Positions 23,701-31,271 of a stretch of DNA of 64,000 nt are shown here, piece after piece. This DNA comes from JAICJC01 sp963757605 (GTDB lineage Bacteria; Actinomycetota; Thermoleophilia; Gaiellales; JAICJC01): positions 186,001-250,000 of the forward strand of contig CAVWSF010000005.1 in NCBI GenBank assembly GCA_963757605.1, in the 5' to 3' direction. Below the pieces are notes generated by a model. The model was not told the DNA's origin, did no database searches, and saw only the letters and a list, made by a program, of their open reading frames with translations. Made by a program: the position numbers and the translations under genes. The stretch's first letter is position 1. Each line of letters starts with the position of its first letter.

Positions 23701-26255
23701 GAGCGCAGGCGCTCCCGGATCGCGTCCTCGGCGGCGCGGACGGCCTCGTCGAGCTGGGCGGGATTCGAGCCGCCCGCCCGGGCCATCGCCGGCCGTCCAC
23801 CTCCCCCGCCGTCGACGATCGGTGCGATCGCGCGGATCACGTCGACCGCCGAGAGGCCGCGCTCCTGCGCGCCGCCGTCGAAGCTGGCGACGAGGTGGGC
23901 CTTCCCACCGGCGTTCCCGCCGAGCACGACGGCCGAGGGCGAGAGCCTCGAGCGGATGCTGTCCGAGAGCTGGAGCAGCCGGTCGCCGTCCGCGTCGGCC
24001 ACCACGGCGGCGACGATGCGCACACCCGCCTCCTCGCCCGCGCCGTCGATCAGTCCGGCCACGTTGCCGTTCCCGCCTGCCGGCGCCGCCCGCGCGGCCC
24101 GCTTGACCTCGGCCTCGAGCTCCGACACGCGCCTCCGCAACTCCTCGGCCTCGCGGGCCTGGGACTGGAGATGGGCGAGCCCGGCGCCGGCCGTCACGGC
24201 CTCGATCCGGCGGATGCCCTGCGACGAGCTGGTCTCGCGCGTCACGACGAACGGGCCGATCTCGGCCGTCGAGCGGACGTGCGTGCCGCCGCACAGCTCG
24301 CGGCTCACGTCCGGGATCTCGACGACGCGCACGTGGTCGCCGTACTTCTCGCCGAAGAGCATCATCGCCCCCAGCTCCTGCGCGTGGCCGCGGGACGTGA
24401 CGAAGACGTGCAGCGAGTGGTTGGCGATGACCTGCTCGTTCACCGCCCGCTCGACGTCGGCCAGCTCCTCGGCGCTGAGCGGGGCGGGATGGCGGAAGTC
24501 GAAGCGCAGCTTGTCGGGGCCGACGTAGGAGCCGGCCTGGGTCACGTGGTCGCCAAGCCGACCGCGGAGAGCGGCGTGCAGGAGGTGCGTGGCGGTGTGG
24601 TTGGCCATCGTCGGCCGGCGGGCCTCGGCGTCGACCCGGGCGCGGACACGCTCGCCCCGGTGCAGCTCGCCGTGCTCGAGTCGGGCGACGATCACCTGGT
24701 CCTCGTCCACGCGCACGACGTCCTCCACGGCGGCGCGGGCCGAATCGGTCTCGATCCAGCCGGCGTCGGCGACCTGGCCGCCGCCCTTGGCGTAGAACGG
24801 CGACTCGCGCAGCTTGAGGAGCACCGTGCCGTCGCCCTGGTCGTGGAGCGCGCCGATCTGCGTCGTCGCGTCGAGCCGCTCGTAGCCCACGAACTCGGTG
24901 CGGAAGTCGGAGTCGAGCGCCGACACCTCGGCCCGTCCGGTGACCGTCGCGGCCCGGGCCCGGTCGCGCTGCTCGGCCATGCGCTCGGCGAACCCGGCCT
25001 CGTCGACCCGCTTTCCGTGCTCGCGGGCGATCTCGACCGTGAGCTCGATCGGGAAGCCGTACGTGTCGTGGAGCTTGAAGGCGTCGTCGGCCGTGATCTC
25101 CTCGCCCGCGCCGGCGAGGACGTCGTCGAGCAGCTTGCCGCCGGTCTCGAGCGTGCGGGAGAAGCGCTCCTCCTCCGCCTCGAGCACCGCTGACACCCGC
25201 GCCTCCTCGGCGGCGAGCTCGGGGTGCGCCTGGCCGAGGAGCTCGACGACGCGGGCGTGCAGGTGCGGCAGGAAGGCGTCGTCGAGCCCGATCCGGCGGC
25301 CGTGCTGGATCGCCCGGCGGATGACCCGGCGCAGGACGTAGCCGCGGCCCTCGTTCCCCGGCTCGATGCCGTCGCTTGCGAGGAAGCTCATGGCCCGGCC
25401 GTGGTCGGCCAGCACCTTGAGCGCCTTCGTCTCGGCCGCCGTGTGGCCGTAGCGGGCGCCGCTCCAGCCCTCGACCACCTCGATGATGTCGCCGAAGGCG
25501 TCGGTCAGGTAGGCGCTGTCCACGCCCTGGGCGAGCATCGTGACCCGCTCGAGGCCGGCCCCGGTGTCGATGCTCGGGCGCGGCAGCGGCTCCAGCGACC
25601 CGTCGTCGAGCATGTTGTACTGCATGAAGACCAGGTTCCAGAACTCGATGAAGCGATCGCAGTCGCAGTCGGGCCCGCACTCGGCGCGGCCGCAGCCGAA
25701 GTCCTCGCCGCGGTCGTAGTGAAGCTCGGAGCACGGCCCGCACGGCCCCACGGGGCCGGCCTGCCAGAAGTTGTCGCCGCCGAGCCGCACGATCCGCTCG
25801 GGCGGCACCCCCACCTCCAGCCACAGCCCGACGGCCTCCTCGTCGGCGGGGATCTCGCCCCCGTCGCCCTGGTAGACGCTGGCCCACAGCCTGTCCGGGT
25901 CGAAGCCGAAGCCGGAGGGCGTGGTGACGAGCTCCCAGGCCTGCTCGACCGCGAAGCGCTTGAAGTAGTCGCCGATCGAGAAGTTGCCGAGCATCTCGAA
26001 GAACGTGAGGTGGTGGGCGGTGCGCCCGACCTCGTCGATGTCGACCGTGCGGAAGCACTTCTGCACCGTCATGAGGCGCGCCTGCGGCGGCTCCTCGACG
26101 CCCAGGAAGTAGCGCTTGAGCGGCTGCATCCCGGCGGTGGTGATGAGCACACTGCGATCCCAGTCGGGCGGCACCAGCGAGCCGCTGGGCAGCTGCCTGT
26201 GGCCGGTTGCGGCGAAGTGGTCCAGGAACCGACGGCGGATCTCGTGCGAGCGCAT
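23697..26255 (-). CDS. alaS: Alanyl-tRNA synthetase
   Basis: An 852-residue class II synthetase. The catalytic domain starts MRSHEIRRRFLDHF and includes HHLTFFEMLGNFSIGDYFK. The editing domain has HTATHLLHAA and CGGTH zinc motifs, and a C-Ala domain (GGGGRPAMARAGGSNP, DHHA1-like) ends the protein. ATG 26255 is preferred to TTG 26264, which would add three residues. It is divergent from the GroES-like gene. Confidence 0.98.
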   Translation of the reverse strand: MRSHEIRRRFLDHFAATGHRQLPSGSLVPPDWDRSVLITTAGMQPLKRYFLGVEEPPQARLMTVQKCFRTVDIDEVGRTAHHLTFFEMLGNFSIGDYFKRFAVEQAWELVTTPSGFGFDPDRLWASVYQGDGGEIPADEEAVGLWLEVGVPPERIVRLGGDNFWQAGPVGPCGPCSELHYDRGEDFGCGRAECGPDCDCDRFIEFWNLVFMQYNMLDDGSLEPLPRPSIDTGAGLERVTMLAQGVDSAYLTDAFGDIIEVVEGWSGARYGHTAAETKALKVLADHGRAMSFLASDGIEPGNEGRGYVLRRVIRRAIQHGRRIGLDDAFLPHLHARVVELLGQAHPELAAEEARVSAVLEAEEERFSRTLETGGKLLDDVLAGAGEEITADDAFKLHDTYGFPIELTVEIAREHGKRVDEAGFAERMAEQRDRARAATVTGRAEVSALDSDFRTEFVGYERLDATTQIGALHDQGDGTVLLKLRESPFYAKGGGQVADAGWIETDSARAAVEDVVRVDEDQVIVARLEHGELHRGERVRARVDAEARRPTMANHTATHLLHAALRGRLGDHVTQAGSYVGPDKLRFDFRHPAPLSAEELADVERAVNEQVIANHSLHVFVTSRGHAQELGAMMLFGEKYGDHVRVVEIPDVSRELCGGTHVRSTAEIGPFVVTRETSSSQGIRRIEAVTAGAGLAHLQSQAREAEELRRRVSELEAEVKRAARAAPAGGNGNVAGLIDGAGEEAGVRIVAAVVADADGDRLLQLSDSIRSRLSPSAVVLGGNAGGKAHLVASFDGGAQERGLSAVDVIRAIAPIVDGGGGGRPAMARAGGSNPAQLDEAVRAAEDAIRERLRS

Positions 26256-26308
26256 GGCCGGCAATTCTATCCGGGACGCCCTGGATCCCTGAGGTAGCCT
26301 TGTTCTCG

Positions 26309-26623
26309 ATGCACGGCGATGACACGCTTTCGCGGTTCGAGCGCTCGCAGAGTGGCTCCGGCGGCATCGAGCCGCTCGACGGCTACGTGCTCCTCGAGCC
26401 CGTCGACGACGAGACCGAGACGAACGCCGGCCTCATCATCCCGGCGAGCGCGGAGTCGGCCTGCAAGTCGGGCGTCGTCGTCGCGGTCGGCGACGACGTG
26501 CACGGCGTCGCGCCGGGCGACAAGGTGCTCTACCCACGCGGGTCGGGCTTCGAGATCCGCCTCTCCGGCGAGCCGAAGCGGCTCGTCGACCGCCGCGAGC
26601 TGATCGCCCGCATCGCCGACTAG
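26309..26623 (+). CDS. GroES-like co-chaperonin
   Basis: A 104-residue Cpn10 fold protein: IEPLDGYVLLEPVDDETETNAG, then the mobile loop LIIPASAESACKSG, VVAVGDDV, and GDKVLYPRGSGFE. GroES caps GroEL; no groEL is next to it, so it is a stand-alone copy, perhaps a paralogue. An in-frame TTG at 26300, 5 bases after GAGG, has better ribosome-site spacing than ATG 26309 and is an alternative start. The Cpn10 core starts after a ~20-residue extension. Confidence 0.85.
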   Translation: MHGDDTLSRFERSQSGSGGIEPLDGYVLLEPVDDETETNAGLIIPASAESACKSGVVVAVGDDVHGVAPGDKVLYPRGSGFEIRLSGEPKRLVDRRELIARIAD

Positions 26624-26844
26624 GCGTCGACGCTGTCGGCCGACCGGTGGGCGGCGGCGACGCCCTCCTCGGTGGCCGAGCGGAGGTCGTCCGGGATCGA
26701 CCCGAGGTCGTTCCACAGCCGCCGCGGCAGGTCGGTGACGACATCGGCGAGCGGCCGGTCCTCCTCGTCTGCGATCTCCTGGGCGCGGCGGTAGAGGGCC
26801 ACCGCGGCCGACGCGACCACGCCGACCAGGAGCAGCCGCCTCAC
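26620..26844 (-). CDS. Small membrane-anchored protein of unknown function
   Basis: 74 residues with an N-terminal hydrophobic helix (LLLVGVVASAAVALYRR) and a polar acidic tail. Not recognised. GTG 26844 overlaps the stop of the DUF948 gene as GTGA, and it converges with the GroES-like gene with overlapping stop codons. Likely co-transcribed with the DUF948 protein, perhaps a small partner at the membrane. Confidence 0.7.
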   Translation of the reverse strand: MRRLLLVGVVASAAVALYRRAQEIADEEDRPLADVVTDLPRRLWNDLGSIPDDLRSATEEGVAAAHRSADSVDA

Positions 26845-27245
26845 AGGACGCCGCCGCGGCGGTCGCGTTTGGCGCGGAAGGTCTCGAAGGCGTGCGACAC
26901 GCCCTCCGTGAACCCCGCCGCGGCCTTGGCCGGCTTCTGCACCGCGTCGGACACGGCCCGGACGGCCGAATCGACCTTGTCGGTCGCGTCGACGGCGCTG
27001 TCGGTGATGTGCCCCACCTTCTCGAGCTCGTCGTTCACGTGGTCGAGCGACACCGACACCTTGCCGAGCATCGGCACGACCTCACCCATGACGGCGTCGA
27101 GCGCGGTGTTCACGCGCTGGAGCGTGCCCGAGAAGCGCAGGAGGACGAGGACGAGCCCGATGGCCGTGAGGATGAGGAAGACCGCCAGGGCGTACCGCCA
27201 GGCGTCCGACGAGGTGGCGAGCAGGCTCAGGTGGATAGCGAGCAC
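26841..27245 (-). CDS. DUF948 family membrane protein
   Basis: 134 residues with one N-terminal TM helix (ALAVFLILTAIGLVLVLL) followed by an amphipathic, coiled-coil-like region of repeated LDxV/VDxxD heptads, typical of DUF948. Function is unknown; family members are general-stress related in Firmicutes. It lies 9 bases downstream of the IscU-MnmA fusion, and the small membrane protein follows. Confidence 0.85.
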   Translation of the reverse strand: MLAIHLSLLATSSDAWRYALAVFLILTAIGLVLVLLRFSGTLQRVNTALDAVMGEVVPMLGKVSVSLDHVNDELEKVGHITDSAVDATDKVDSAVRAVSDAVQKPAKAAAGFTEGVSHAFETFRAKRDRRGGVL

Positions 27246-27254
27246 CGCCGCATC

Positions 27255-28673
27255 CTATTCGATCGTTCCGGCGCCGACGACCGCATCGCCGTCGTAGAGA
27301 ACGGCGGCCTGTCCCGGCGCCACTCCCTCGACGGGCTCGTCGAGGTCGAGGTCGAAGCCCCCGCCGGCGAGCGGCGTCACGGTCGCCCAGACCGCGGCCT
27401 GGCGGTAGCGCAGCTTGGCCTGGACACGCCCGGCGGCGACGTACATGCGGCCCGGGGCGACCCGGACCGATGTGCGGGCCAGCTCCGCCCGGCTCCCCAC
27501 CACGACCCGCCCGGTCGCCACCTCGGTGCGAAGGACGTAGGCCGGCGCCCCACCTCCGAGGCCGAGCCCGCGCCGCTGGCCGGGCGTGAAGCGGTGCAGC
27601 CCGGCATGGCGGCCGAGCACGTGCCCGGCCGCGTCGACGATGTCTCCGGCCGGGCCCGCCCCGCCCAGGCGCTCCACGAGCGCCCTGTGGTCGCCGCCGC
27701 CGGCGAAGCACACCTCCTGGCTCTCGCGCGCCGACGCGGCCGCCAGGCCCGCGGCGTGCGCCTGGGCCCGCGTCTCGGCCTTGGTCTGCCCGCCGAGCGG
27801 GAACCAGCAGCGCTCGAGGATCTCGGCCGGCACCGACGCCAGCATGTAGGACTGATCCTTCTCGGGGTCGGCGCCGCGCGCGACGAGCGCCGTCCCGGCG
27901 CGGCGCTCCACCCGCGCGTAGTGGCCCGTGACGATCCGGTCCGCTCCGAGTCGGTCGGCGACCTCGCCGATCGCCGCGAACCGGAAGGCGCCGTTGCAGC
28001 GCACGCACGGGTTCGGCGTCCGCCCGCCGGCGTGGGCGGCGACGAAGTCGTCGACGACGGTGCGCCGGAAGGCCTCGCGCAGGTCGACGGCGAGGTGCGG
28101 GACACCGAGGGCGTGGCACGTCCGCCGGGCCGCCCGCACCGCGTCGGGCGAGCAGCAGGCCCGCTCGGCGTGCGGGGCCTCCGGGTCGACCCACAGCCGC
28201 AGGGTGACCCCAACGGGCGCCGCCCCCGCCTCGAGCGCCTTGGTGAGCGCCACGGCCGAGTCGACCCCGCCACTCATCGCCACGACGACCCGCCCGGGCT
28301 CGGCGTCGAGCCGCAGCTGCGCGGCGGCCGCGGCGAGCGCGGCGTGGAGCGCGTCGGCGGCGAGCGCCGTGCAGGCCCGGGCGGCGGGCGGCGGCTCGAT
28401 CCCCGCGTCCAGCTCGCCGGCGCCGATGCGGGCGGCGTCGAGGACCGTGCGCCCCTCGGCGAGCCGGCAGGCCAGCTCCGCCGCGGCCGTGGCGTGCGGG
28501 CAGGCGAACGACCGGTGGCGGGCGGCGGCGATCCTCCCGTCGTCGACCACGAGGCCGATCTGCACGGCATCGCCGCAGGCCGCGTTCCCCGCCGTGCCGT
28601 GGACCGCGCCGGGGCCGGCCTCGCCGGCCATGTCGGACGAGAGCGCCAGGTCCACGCAGGCGGCCGAGTACAC
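27255..28673 (-). CDS. mnmA: IscU/NifU-like scaffold fused to tRNA 2-thiouridylase MnmA
   Basis: A ~472-residue two-domain protein. Residues ~15-118 match the IscU/NifU N-terminal Fe-S scaffold, with its three Cys kept (C33 in GNAACGD, C58 in SFACPH, C101 in RACTALA). Residues ~127-472 are MnmA, which thiolates wobble U34 of tRNA Lys/Glu/Gln: PP-loop MSGGVDS, active-site PNPCVRCN and RESQEVCF. Sulfur is probably supplied by IscS encoded upstream. GTG 28673 starts just before the scaffold; TTG 28706 would add 11 residues. The fusion suggests direct delivery of sulfur or an Fe-S cluster to the thiolase. The IscU N-terminal helix looks truncated. Confidence 0.9.
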   Translation of the reverse strand: MYSAACVDLALSSDMAGEAGPGAVHGTAGNAACGDAVQIGLVVDDGRIAAARHRSFACPHATAAAELACRLAEGRTVLDAARIGAGELDAGIEPPPAARACTALAADALHAALAAAAAQLRLDAEPGRVVVAMSGGVDSAVALTKALEAGAAPVGVTLRLWVDPEAPHAERACCSPDAVRAARRTCHALGVPHLAVDLREAFRRTVVDDFVAAHAGGRTPNPCVRCNGAFRFAAIGEVADRLGADRIVTGHYARVERRAGTALVARGADPEKDQSYMLASVPAEILERCWFPLGGQTKAETRAQAHAAGLAAASARESQEVCFAGGGDHRALVERLGGAGPAGDIVDAAGHVLGRHAGLHRFTPGQRRGLGLGGGAPAYVLRTEVATGRVVVGSRAELARTSVRVAPGRMYVAAGRVQAKLRYRQAAVWATVTPLAGGGFDLDLDEPVEGVAPGQAAVLYDGDAVVGAGTIE

Positions 28674-28691
28674 GGCGCGAACGCTAGATGA

Positions 28692-28706
28692 TTGATTCCG
28701 AATCAA
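28692..28706. promoter_or_regulatory. 15-bp palindrome between cytochrome c and IscU-MnmA genes
   Basis: A perfect palindrome with 7-bp arms (TTGATTC and GAATCAA around one C) sits in the 42-bp gap after the cytochrome c stop and upstream of the fusion start. It is AT-rich in a very GC-rich context. Size and symmetry fit a dimeric regulator operator, but no regulator is identified. Confidence 0.3.
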
Positions 28707-28715
28707 CCATCGACA

Positions 28716-29528
28716 TCACGAAAGCGTGCCGATGTAGGCGATGAGCTGGTTCACCTCGGCGTCCGTGAGGACGCTGCCCCAGTGCGGCATGCTCACGATC
28801 GGCGCCTTCCCAAGGACGCTCCCCGACACGACGATGTCGCGGATCTTGGCCGGCGTGTTGAACTCGCTCTGGAAGTCCGCGCCCGAGAGCGGCGGGATGA
28901 CCTTGTCCTCGGACTGCGGGTTCGGCACGCCGCCGAGCCCGTTGGGGCCGTGGCAGTTCACGCACCCCAGGTTCGTGTAGAGGATCGAGCCGGCGACGGC
29001 GTCGCCCTGGTCGGTCGGCACCGGGGCGGGCTCCGCGCCGGCAACGGGCGGCAGGCCCGCGTTCAGGTAGGCCACGATGTCTGAGATCTGGTGCTTCGAG
29101 ATGATGCCGTGCCACACCGGCATGTAGGGCTTTTCCGGGTTCGTCGACTCGCCCAGGCCGTGCTGGATGATGGTGGTCATCTGGGCAACGGTCAGCGACT
29201 TCGCCACCGTGGTCAGCGCCGGCACGTCCGGCGACACGCCGCCCTGGCCCTGATCGCCGTGGCATTGGTCGCAGGCGAAGCGGACAAAGTCGTGCGCACC
29301 GGCCGCGACCGCGGGATCGGCGGGCGCCGCGGTGGACGTCCCGGGCTGCGATGAGCCGCCCGTCACGGTGACGGTGCTCGCGCCGGCGTGGTTCTCACCG
29401 CCGTACCACGCGGCCAGTGCGACGCCGACGACCGTCACGGCGAGCGCCGCGACGACCAGCATCACCGCCCCCATCCCGGAGTCGCCTCCGGAACGGCGCG
29501 TCCCAGGCTCGTCAGCCATGCGCGCCAC
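28716..29528 (-). CDS. Membrane-anchored diheme cytochrome c
   Basis: About 270 residues: a TM anchor near residues 20-42, a Thr/Ser-rich linker, and two cytochrome c domains, each with one heme motif (CDQCH and CVNCH) and later Met ligand candidates (PYMPVWHG, VSMPHWG). It is probably an extracytoplasmic electron carrier, perhaps for a terminal oxidase. GTG 29528 has GGGAG upstream; ATG 29519 would shorten it by 3 residues. It sits between iscS and the IscU-MnmA fusion, an unusual place for a cytochrome. Confidence 0.9.
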   Translation of the reverse strand: MARMADEPGTRRSGGDSGMGAVMLVVAALAVTVVGVALAAWYGGENHAGASTVTVTGGSSQPGTSTAAPADPAVAAGAHDFVRFACDQCHGDQGQGGVSPDVPALTTVAKSLTVAQMTTIIQHGLGESTNPEKPYMPVWHGIISKHQISDIVAYLNAGLPPVAGAEPAPVPTDQGDAVAGSILYTNLGCVNCHGPNGLGGVPNPQSEDKVIPPLSGADFQSEFNTPAKIRDIVVSGSVLGKAPIVSMPHWGSVLTDAEVNQLIAYIGTLS

Positions 29529-29594
29529 AGTACTCCCTGGAGCCCATCGCCGCCAGGGGGAATTCGCTCGGACGGACTGCGGGTTTCCCGCAGG

Positions 29595-30725
29595 TCAGGC
29601 GGCCGGCAGCATGCCGCGCCGAAGCGTGCCGATCGTGCGCTCGAGCGCGGCGGCGAATCCGTCGACCTCGGCGGCGCTCGTCCCCGCACCCATCGAGACG
29701 CGAAGCACGCTCCGGGCCTCTTCGGCCGGCATCCCCTGGGCCAGGAGGACGTGGCTCGGCTCGGCGTCGCCGGCCGAGCACGCCGAGCCGGCGGCGACCG
29801 CGTAGCCCTCGCGGTCGAGCCCGAGCACGAGGAGCTCGGCGCGGATCCCGGACACGAGGAGGAGGCTGTGTCCGGGCAGCCGCTCGGACGCGGCGCAGAC
29901 GACCTCGACGCCCTCGGGCAGGGCGGTCTCGAGCCGCGTGCGCATGGCGCGGCGGTGGTCGGCGGTCGCCCGGGCGGCCGAGAGCGCCGCGGCGAACCCG
30001 ACGCAGCCCGGGATGTTCTCGGTGCCCGACCGGTGCCCGCGCTCCTGTCCGCCGCCGAGGATGAGCGGCCGCAGGCGGGCCGGCTCGCGGGCGACGAGGC
30101 AGCCGACGCCCTTGGGCCCGTGCAGCTTGTGGGCCGAGACGGCCATCGAATCCACCCCTGAGCGGGCGAAGCTCACTGGGAGCGACGCCGCCGCCTGAAC
30201 CGCGTCGCAGTGGAACGGCACGCCGCGTTCGCGGGCGATGCCGGCCAGCTCCTCGACGGGCTGCACCACGCCGGTCACGTTGTTCGCCCACATGACTGCG
30301 GCCACCCGGTCGCCGGAGCGCACCGCCTCGTCGAACGCCCCGACGTCGACCACGCCGTCGCCGCCGGCCGGCACCCACGCCACCTCGAACCCCTGCCGCT
30401 CCAGCTCGCGGGCCGGCTCGCGCACTGCCGGATGCTCGACCTCGCTCACCACCAGCCGGCCCAGCGGCCGCCCGCAGAACCCGAACACCGCCTGGTTGTC
30501 GGCCTCGGAGCCGCCCGAGGTGAAGACCACCTGGGCCGGCTCGCACTCCAGGAGCTCGGCGACCGTGCGGCGCGCGCCCTCGAGGGCGGCCCGCGCCTCG
30601 AGCCCGTAGCCGTGCGGCTCGGAGGCGTTCCCGAACCGCTCCGAGAGGTATGGCTCCATCGCCTCGCGGGCCTCCGATCCGAGCGGCGTGGTGGCCGCAT
30701 GGTCGAGGTAGACGCGATGGCTCAC
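29595..30725 (-). CDS. iscS: Cysteine desulfurase (IscS/NifS family)
   Basis: A 376-residue PLP enzyme that makes alanine and a persulfide from cysteine. Motifs: YLDHAATTPL, EVEHPAVREPA, the PLP Lys in VSAHKLHGPKG, and the persulfide loop GSACSAGDAEPSHVL. It supplies sulfur for Fe-S clusters and tRNA thiolation, matching the IscU-MnmA fusion downstream. GTG 30725 is directly next to the closing stem of the structured element at 30726, and no clear ribosome site lies outside it. Open-frame sequence upstream is element sequence, not family. Confidence 0.95.
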   Translation of the reverse strand: MSHRVYLDHAATTPLGSEAREAMEPYLSERFGNASEPHGYGLEARAALEGARRTVAELLECEPAQVVFTSGGSEADNQAVFGFCGRPLGRLVVSEVEHPAVREPARELERQGFEVAWVPAGGDGVVDVGAFDEAVRSGDRVAAVMWANNVTGVVQPVEELAGIARERGVPFHCDAVQAAASLPVSFARSGVDSMAVSAHKLHGPKGVGCLVAREPARLRPLILGGGQERGHRSGTENIPGCVGFAAALSAARATADHRRAMRTRLETALPEGVEVVCAASERLPGHSLLLVSGIRAELLVLGLDREGYAVAAGSACSAGDAEPSHVLLAQGMPAEEARSVLRVSMGAGTSAAEVDGFAAALERTIGTLRRGMLPAA

Positions 30726-30929
30726 CGAGATGAGTGATCCCCAATTCTGTGATGTCCTGGGTGGCGAGAACCGAGCAGCGCAGGGACGCAGGGAGGCCCA
30801 ATAGTCGACCTGTTGGGCCGACCGAGGACGCCGCGATGCGACAGTTCGCAGCCGCAGCCCCACCACGTCACGCCCCACCGCCGGCCGCTGTGCGTCCAGG
30901 CGCGCAGGAATTGGGGATCACTCATCTCG
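30726..30929 (+). ncRNA. Predicted structured RNA element, copy 1
   Basis: A 204-nt element closed by a perfect 22-bp stem (30726-30747 with 30908-30929). Inside is a core shared with copy 2: GTCCT 30754-30758 can pair with GGGAC 30783-30787; GTGGCG 30761-30766 can pair with CGCCGC 30829-30834 (pseudoknot topology); a 10-bp hairpin 30795-30804/30810-30819; and a TGCGA/TCGCA hairpin 30837-30850. Stem sequences differ from copy 2 but stay paired. Wobble pairs are G-U only when read on this strand. Not recognised as a known RNA family. Confidence 0.62.
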
Positions 30930-31070
30930 ACCAGGCCGGCGCCTGAGGCGGGACGAGTGGCCACTTTCAGGATGCTTCGACCGCTCTGATCTCCGCCTCG
31001 GCGCTAGAAGTGTTCGCACGACGGTAGTGAGGTGCGCGTTTCTCAATGGCGCCGGCTCCCTCACACCTTA

Positions 31071-31271
31071 GATGATCGATCGACAACCCGCGAGCGCCTG
31101 GCCGAACGTCTGCTGTGACAACTCGGACTGTGGCTGGCTGCGCCTGCGACCCGTCGCATCGCGGCGTCCTCGGTCGGGCCAATATCTCGTGCCGATATTG
31201 ACCCTCCCTGCGTCCTTGCGCTGCTCGGTTCTCGCCGCCCAGGACATCCCGCGGGTGGTCGACCACTCATC
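31071..31271 (-). ncRNA. Predicted structured RNA element, copy 2
   Basis: A 201-nt relative of copy 1 on the opposite strand, tail-to-tail with it across a 141-bp spacer that has no recognisable gene. It shares the core (GATGTCCTGGG, GGCGAGAACCGAGCAGCGCA, CCGACCGAGGACGCCGCGATGCGA). The closing stem has 22 positions with 2 wobbles and 2 mismatches. The internal hairpin at 31176-31204 has 11 bp and a different sequence and loop length from copy 1. It begins at the aspS stop codon, so it could be released from, or read through from, the aspS transcript. Confidence 0.6.

Noticed and set aside
30726..31271. The two elements as a MITE pair with terminal inverted repeats
   Set aside because: The terminal repeats are different in sequence between copies, which a single transposase would not tolerate, and the wobbles follow one strand. 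It is not fully excluded.
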